Positions 59,641 through 64,000 of a stretch of 64,000 bases of DNA are shown here, one piece after another (within the stretch, counting starts at the first letter, position 1; each line of letters begins with the position of its first letter). Location of the stretch: NCBI RefSeq assembly GCF_001649575.2, contig NC_051433.1:19658608-19722607 (forward strand), read 5' to 3'. A program made the position numbers and the translations under genes. The notes under the pieces are model-generated. The model saw nothing but the letters and a program-made list of their open reading frames with translations, was not told the origin of the DNA and did no database searches. Source of the DNA: Kryptolebias marmoratus (Eukaryota; Chordata; Actinopteri; Cyprinodontiformes; Rivulidae).

Positions 59641-60180
59641 GTGAGTGGAAGTGAAAAGCGGGAGCATTTTCATCTTTCCTTTCTCTGTCTCTATTACACT
59701 CAGCAAGGAAGCACATGTAAATTGGCTTCGAAAGAAGAGGTGGAAAACAATTATGGGAGCGATGCGCCTGAGAGAAATGAGTCTATTGCTTGACCTGTAA
59801 TGAAGTGGAAAGTTGACAAGCCGGCTTTGTGCAATTCGCAGATTTGAATGCAAGGAAATGAGTCCTCTGTACTGTCAACCAACAGGAAGAGATTGCCAAT
59901 TATAAGTGTTGGCCTTCCACCGGCGCCTTGCAGGGATACTGATGGGCGAGGAGAGACATGAATATTCAGTCCACATGAATATTAATGCCAGCATTTCATA
60001 GTAATGTCTCTAACAAGACCTTAACAAACTATTTGTTAATAATTAATTAAACATTAAAACCTGTCATTAATCACACAATGAAAAATGTTAATGATACTGC
60101 TAAATGTGCCATTAATGTGTCATGACTCGTAAATTACATCAGTCTTGAAAAGAGAGAACATGCACAGTATTAATTAGATT
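59641..60180. promoter_or_regulatory. Candidate conserved non-coding element
   Basis: Long repeat-free, complex block: GGAGCGATGCGCCTGAGAG, TAATGAAGTGG, GCCGGCTTTGTGCAATTCGC, CCACCGGCGCCTTGCAGGG, two ATGAATATT-type phrases (59958 and 59976), then stacked TAATTAATTAAAC and CATTAATCACACAATG motifs. Repeated ATTA cores in an AT-rich right part suggest homeodomain binding. Composition only. Confidence 0.42.
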
Positions 60181-60209
60181 TTTAAAAGTCTATTTTGTTA
60201 ATACATGTA

Positions 60210-60234
60210 TAATAATAATAACAACAACAACAAC

Positions 60235-60307
<73 letters not shown>
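60210..60307. repeat. (AAT)n with internal (AAC)n microsatellite
   Basis: Trinucleotide array of about 32 units, with an (AAC)n block near the left side. The poly-Asn frame over it is an artefact. Confidence 0.97.
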
Positions 60308-60639
60308 GTATGTTTTTTTGTCTTCTGGAAATTATTTTCACTTCCCAGTATGTTTATTGCTCAATGTCATATTTGGCATATAGATTATGATTAGCTGCTG
60401 CTCTCTGATCTGAAAATATTGATGGAATTCCATGTAATTCGCCTTGTAGTGACAAATTGATGAAGATATCTAGATTTATAAAATAATGTCTGCATGAAAT
60501 GTTATAAAGTGTTGAGTCTGGAGTTGCTTTAACCCTCTTGAAGCCCTCAAAAAGGAGAGAGAAAAAGAGAGGTAGAGAAGCTCAAGTAACTTCTGGTCAA
60601 TTTGACCCGAAGGCCATGAGAGGGTTAAAATTGCAGCAA
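60308..60639. other. Non-coding, no recognised feature
   Basis: Mixed sequence including GA-rich text at 60550-60590. Nothing recognised. Confidence 0.45.
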
Positions 60640-60813
60640 TCCATTTATGTCTTGCCTTAACTTGGACTAGCTGTTAGTTCATCAATCCGGTCAGAATTAA
60701 ATTCTTTCTTCAAACTGAGGTCATTCAAAGAGCTGTCTACAACAGGTAAGATAAGAATTGTTAATACTCTTTCAGCAAAACCCCCACTTTAAAAGATCTA
60801 AACTACTGCTTTA
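60640..60813 (+). repeat. Family D fragment, copy 3
   Basis: CTTGGACTAGCTGTTAGTTCATC, ATCCGGTCAGAATTAAATTC, TTCAAACTGAGGTCATTCAAAGAGCTGTCTACAACA and CCCACTTTAAAAGATCTAAACTACT match the right arm of the element at 41790-42255. The facing left arm is absent. Confidence 0.58.
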
Positions 60814-61789
60814 AAACTCCCTTTCAAGAGCACTTTGCAGAGCATTTTCATCCTTGCAAAGGATCTCCTGGTTATCTTTGAGTCCTTACAGCTGGTTCTA
60901 CTGCAGCTCTTTTGCTGGCCAAATTTAACACAAGGTTTCTGTTTTTTTGACTGAAGGTTTTCTCCTTAGAGTATTTCCTGTTCATTAATCAATAAAAGCC
61001 AGGTAGTTTTTTTGAAAAATTTGACTTAGGGATGTAAAAATATGCATCACTTGTAAGTTTTGGGATGTGTGAAGTTTAAAGTTGTTTTGCAGTTGATTCT
61101 CTGAGGTTTAAATGTATGCATGTGAGTGTGTGTGCCTTTGTGTGGTGCCACTGTGTGTATCCAATTCCAGCGTATTTAACGAGATATCTCACTTCCTCTA
61201 TTTTTTTTATCTTGATTCCATTTCTTGCCTGCACACAGGGGAGAAGAATTCATTCACACTCGCTTTTCCTTCCCCTTTTCTTCTCTTCACTCCGCTGTGC
61301 ACAAATTGTTATTCAGCCCTTTCAGTGAAAAAAGGAATGTTCTTTAGCAAGTGATTGTCATTCGCTTTCAAATTAGTCTGGGCTGATCTACCATGCTATA
61401 AAATCTCAACATGTCAGACAGTAGGACATGCCATTGAGAATGATTGTAATAACCTGAGCTTGAGCAGAATGTGGTGTCATTGTCTTGATATTCCGACAGC
61501 ACGTTGGGTGTCATCAGAGAAGTCGGTGCACGCTGAGGTTTCCTGTTTTTTTCAAATATGATGTTTTAGAATTTACTAATGAATTTTACATGTTTTTGCA
61601 AATCTCTGCCTGCGTGTATGCACTCTCCATTGTATACATAAAATGTGTAGAGTACATATGATATGTATCTGGGATCATCTGTATGGTGGTGCATGTGCGG
61701 CTGTCTGTCGATCTGAGTGACTGACTGACAAGAAGTACCCAGAGGATTGAGGCATGACAATTGCTCACCCTTGCAGTGTCATTCAGCAT
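60814..61789. other. Non-coding, no recognised feature
   Basis: Mixed sequence with GT-rich wording near 61120-61160. Frames of 80 codons or less show no domain. Confidence 0.45.
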
Positions 61790-62110
61790 AGTACAGGAGC
61801 CATTAACTTTTAAAGCTGGGCTTCTCTAACAGCAGGCCCCATGCCATTTAACCTCCCCTCTGCTGCTCTTCAAATGGCTGTGATGGACAGGAGTCAGACC
61901 TCTGCGTCTCAGCAGGGTTGTGGGGTGGAGCACCCTGCCCCTGTTCCGTATGGTGCCACTGTTGGCATCGATGCCACCGTTGGCACCTGTCTTTGATTGT
62001 GTGTCTAAGTGTGTGTGTGTGAGTGTAATCTGTTGGACACTGAGGTCGAGAAAATGCATCTTGATTGACAAGCCTCATCAGGGATAACTTAATGGCACCA
62101 CTACCTAACA
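61790..62110. promoter_or_regulatory. Candidate conserved element with long palindrome
   Basis: GC-raised, repeat-free block including GGCCCCATGCCATTTAACC and CCCTGCCCCTGTTCCG. Within it, 61952-61987 is a 36-base near-palindrome (GGTGCCACTGTTGGCATCG, ATGCCACCGTTGGCACC) with 15 of 18 paired positions and an exact 12-base centre GGCATCGATGCC. A short GT run follows. Enhancer-like by composition. Confidence 0.35.
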
Positions 62111-62319
62111 ATTAGAAGTCATCAAGGTCTCCAATTGAAAGTGGTTAATAAATAATGAATAGCCACAGTAATACCACATAATCTGGATATCAAAAAGTCA
62201 AAGGTGGATGCATTATTAATGGGGCCAAATTGGACTTTAATAACTGTTCCACTGAATCCCACACCACAGCAGAATTCACTTATGTTAATATGCCTTTATT
62301 ATTAATGGGCAGCCATTTT
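62111..62319. other. Non-coding, no recognised feature
   Basis: AT-rich sequence with ATTATTAATGG-type phrases repeated at 62212 and 62300. No gene seen. Confidence 0.45.
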
Positions 62320-63250
62320 CTAAAATGTTAACCGACCGGGCTGCTCCAGAGGCAGTTGCCAAGATTGACGAGCCTCGTGTCGGAGGAGAAAGAGGTGGGT
62401 GTAGTGGTGGGGGGTTGCTTATTTATTTATTCGCCAACCTGTAGCACGTCGGCCCACATCACTGTGTCAATAATTTGCTGGTAAAGCCATTAGGCATGAT
62501 CACAGAGGCCCAATTAACTCTGCAATGTGTGAGATGACAATCGTACATCATTAGCTGTATAATGACATGCAGTGCCACAGCCTCTTTAAAAACAAACACA
62601 GAGGCTATTAAAGAATTATATGCCATTGTCAGCATTGTTGATCCAGCCATTTTGACTTGTGCTGAAATGCCCTGTTGGAGATATGCACATGAAGTGTTAT
62701 GGGACATTACACCAAATGTGTTTCAATGAACTACTAGAGGTTATTCAGATTGAATGCATCTCCATTAAAGCATATTTATTATGATCGGGTCTCTGGTATC
62801 TGCATGCGATTGGTGCAGGAGACACAAATGAAGATTTCTACCGTGTTCATGCTGATACGGAGTATGCCAGAGTTATGCATTTGGAAAGTGAGAAGAGGAG
62901 CACTAAATGTCAGAAAGGGTGCTCTGACATCGTGATTTAAATTCCGCCGTTTCTTGGCTCAGTGGGGGCTCAGAGCAACTTCTGAGACAATTTGGTGGAG
63001 GCATCTCTGAAGGGAACCGATAGACTAGCTAATATGTTCTCTTATGGTATTTGCATAATGTCCATGGTGCATTGCCAGAGAGCTGTTCTGCTCCAGTTGC
63101 TCCTTGTAATATATCTGGCAGCGCTTCCAAAATGCAGTTGTTACTGGCACTGGCTTACAAATCAAACGTTAAAGCCCCATCCAGATTATCAAAGAAAAAC
63201 ATGGTTTGAAAATGTTTGTTTACCATCTGCTTTTGGACTATGTCCTGCTT
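62320..63250. promoter_or_regulatory. Candidate conserved non-coding cluster
   Basis: Nearly 1 kb of complex, repeat-free sequence: GACCGGGCTGCTCCAGAGG, AAGATTGACGAGCCTCGTGTCGG, GTAGCACGTCGGCCCACATC, CATTAGGCATGATCACAGAGGC, GACAATCGTACATCATTAGC, TTATGATCGGGTCTC, ATTCCGCCGTTTCTTGGC and ACCGATAGACTAGC. CG dinucleotides survive unusually well for non-coding fish DNA. This is the strongest enhancer-like stretch by eye; no factor site is claimed. Confidence 0.42.
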
Positions 63251-64000
63251 AAATCAACTTGATAAGACTGGCTTTTTTGTGGTGTACAAATTCTGGATCT
63301 TTTTTTTTTTCCGCCTTGTCAAATGTGCTAAATGTGGATGAAAAAAAAACTGTAGAGCCTTTTACTTTTGTTGGCACAACGAATCAGCATCCTGTTAAAA
63401 TCCTCTGCTCTCACATTCCAAGAACTGTTTGTCCAAATTGGGGGCAGAGGTGGAATCCATCTGTGTATATCTTCTGCATAAATTATATTTTGAATACTTA
63501 TGAGTTTGAAGCTTGTCCTACTTATTATTTTGAAGCTCCTTTTTTGCAGATGCCAGTTTCATGTTTACGTTTGAAAGTATATGTCCTCTGAGGCCAGACA
63601 CTTGATGCATTTTTATTTTTTTCTCACTTTTTTGTTTTGATTATTTTTTCAGCTCATTTGTTCAAGTCACTACATCCTTGCTTTCTTGCAGTTGAAGCAT
63701 TTATTTAAAAAATAATGCCGGTTCAGCTTCACCATTAAAAACAGCAATATTTAAATTTTTACTCTTGTTTGTTGGCTAAAATCTCTCAGTCTGAAATTTC
63801 TGAAAATTGCCCAGATCAGATCACTACTCTTTAAAAATAGAAGAACGCAACCCTGATTTGTCTATTTTTTTCATTGAATTACTTATTGGTTTATAGGAAA
63901 TATGGTGAGTCTTTTGTTGTGTTCCTGTAGCTTAGAGACCATTTACATTATCACATGTTTGTTTCATCATTTCAGCCTTATGTCCACACAGAAATTACAT
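63251..64000. other. Non-coding, no recognised feature
   Basis: AT-rich sequence with homopolymer runs (63300-63310 T, 63341-63348 A). The 110-codon frame at 63259-63591 shows no domain. Nothing recognised. Confidence 0.45.

Noticed and set aside
60205..60390. Poly-asparagine protein
   Set aside because: Produced by the (AAT)n microsatellite.

Overview
The window looks like teleost fish DNA, probably from a percomorph or cyprinodontiform species. It is AT-rich overall and full of short tandem repeats. It also carries a Tc1-like transposon, L2/CR1-clade LINE 3' ends of the fish type, and several copies of a fish V-SINE-like element. No complete protein-coding gene, rRNA or functional tRNA could be supported. 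The long open frames are short, lack domains, or arise from microsatellites and dead transposons. This is best read as a non-coding stretch, either intergenic or deep intron.

Layout. Positions 1-8000 hold a copy of an unnamed dispersed repeat (family A), a Tc1-like element with both terminal inverted repeats, and a (GTAT)n array. Positions 9200-14100 hold a minus-strand SINE, one copy of family B and two adjacent copies of family C. Positions 17500-21600 are mostly unique and unusually GC-rich in patches. They include the only splice-like signal worth attention: a 29-base candidate exon at 18399-18427 whose frame continues across a GT-AG intron into 18934-19010. A (CTAT)n array and a head-to-tail pair of family B copies follow at 23665-25422. 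Positions 33000-39800 hold a second family A copy, two copies of a TGTYAGG-bounded repeat, and (ATCC)n and (AT)n arrays. Positions 41700-53100 are the most repeat-dense part: a fold-back element (family D), MITE-like sequences including one with a probable 8-bp target duplication, a third family A copy, an L2-type LINE interrupted by an antisense LINE 3' end, and a 1-kb region bounded by 41-bp inverted repeats. Positions 58200-60820 carry further copies of families B and D and a SINE.

Between the repeats lie blocks of complex, repeat-free sequence with raised GC and homeobox-type TAATTA cores. Examples are 7861-8110, 14111-14530, 18600-18850, 19441-19640, 40191-40560, 42520-43780, 54081-54510, 59641-60180 and 61790-63250. 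By eye these resemble vertebrate conserved non-coding elements, as found in gene deserts around developmental regulators. That is inference from composition only and needs a cross-species alignment.

No operon, defence system or other clearly new gene system was found. The most useful leads are the candidate exon pair, the four unnamed repeat families, and the cluster of enhancer-like blocks at the right end.
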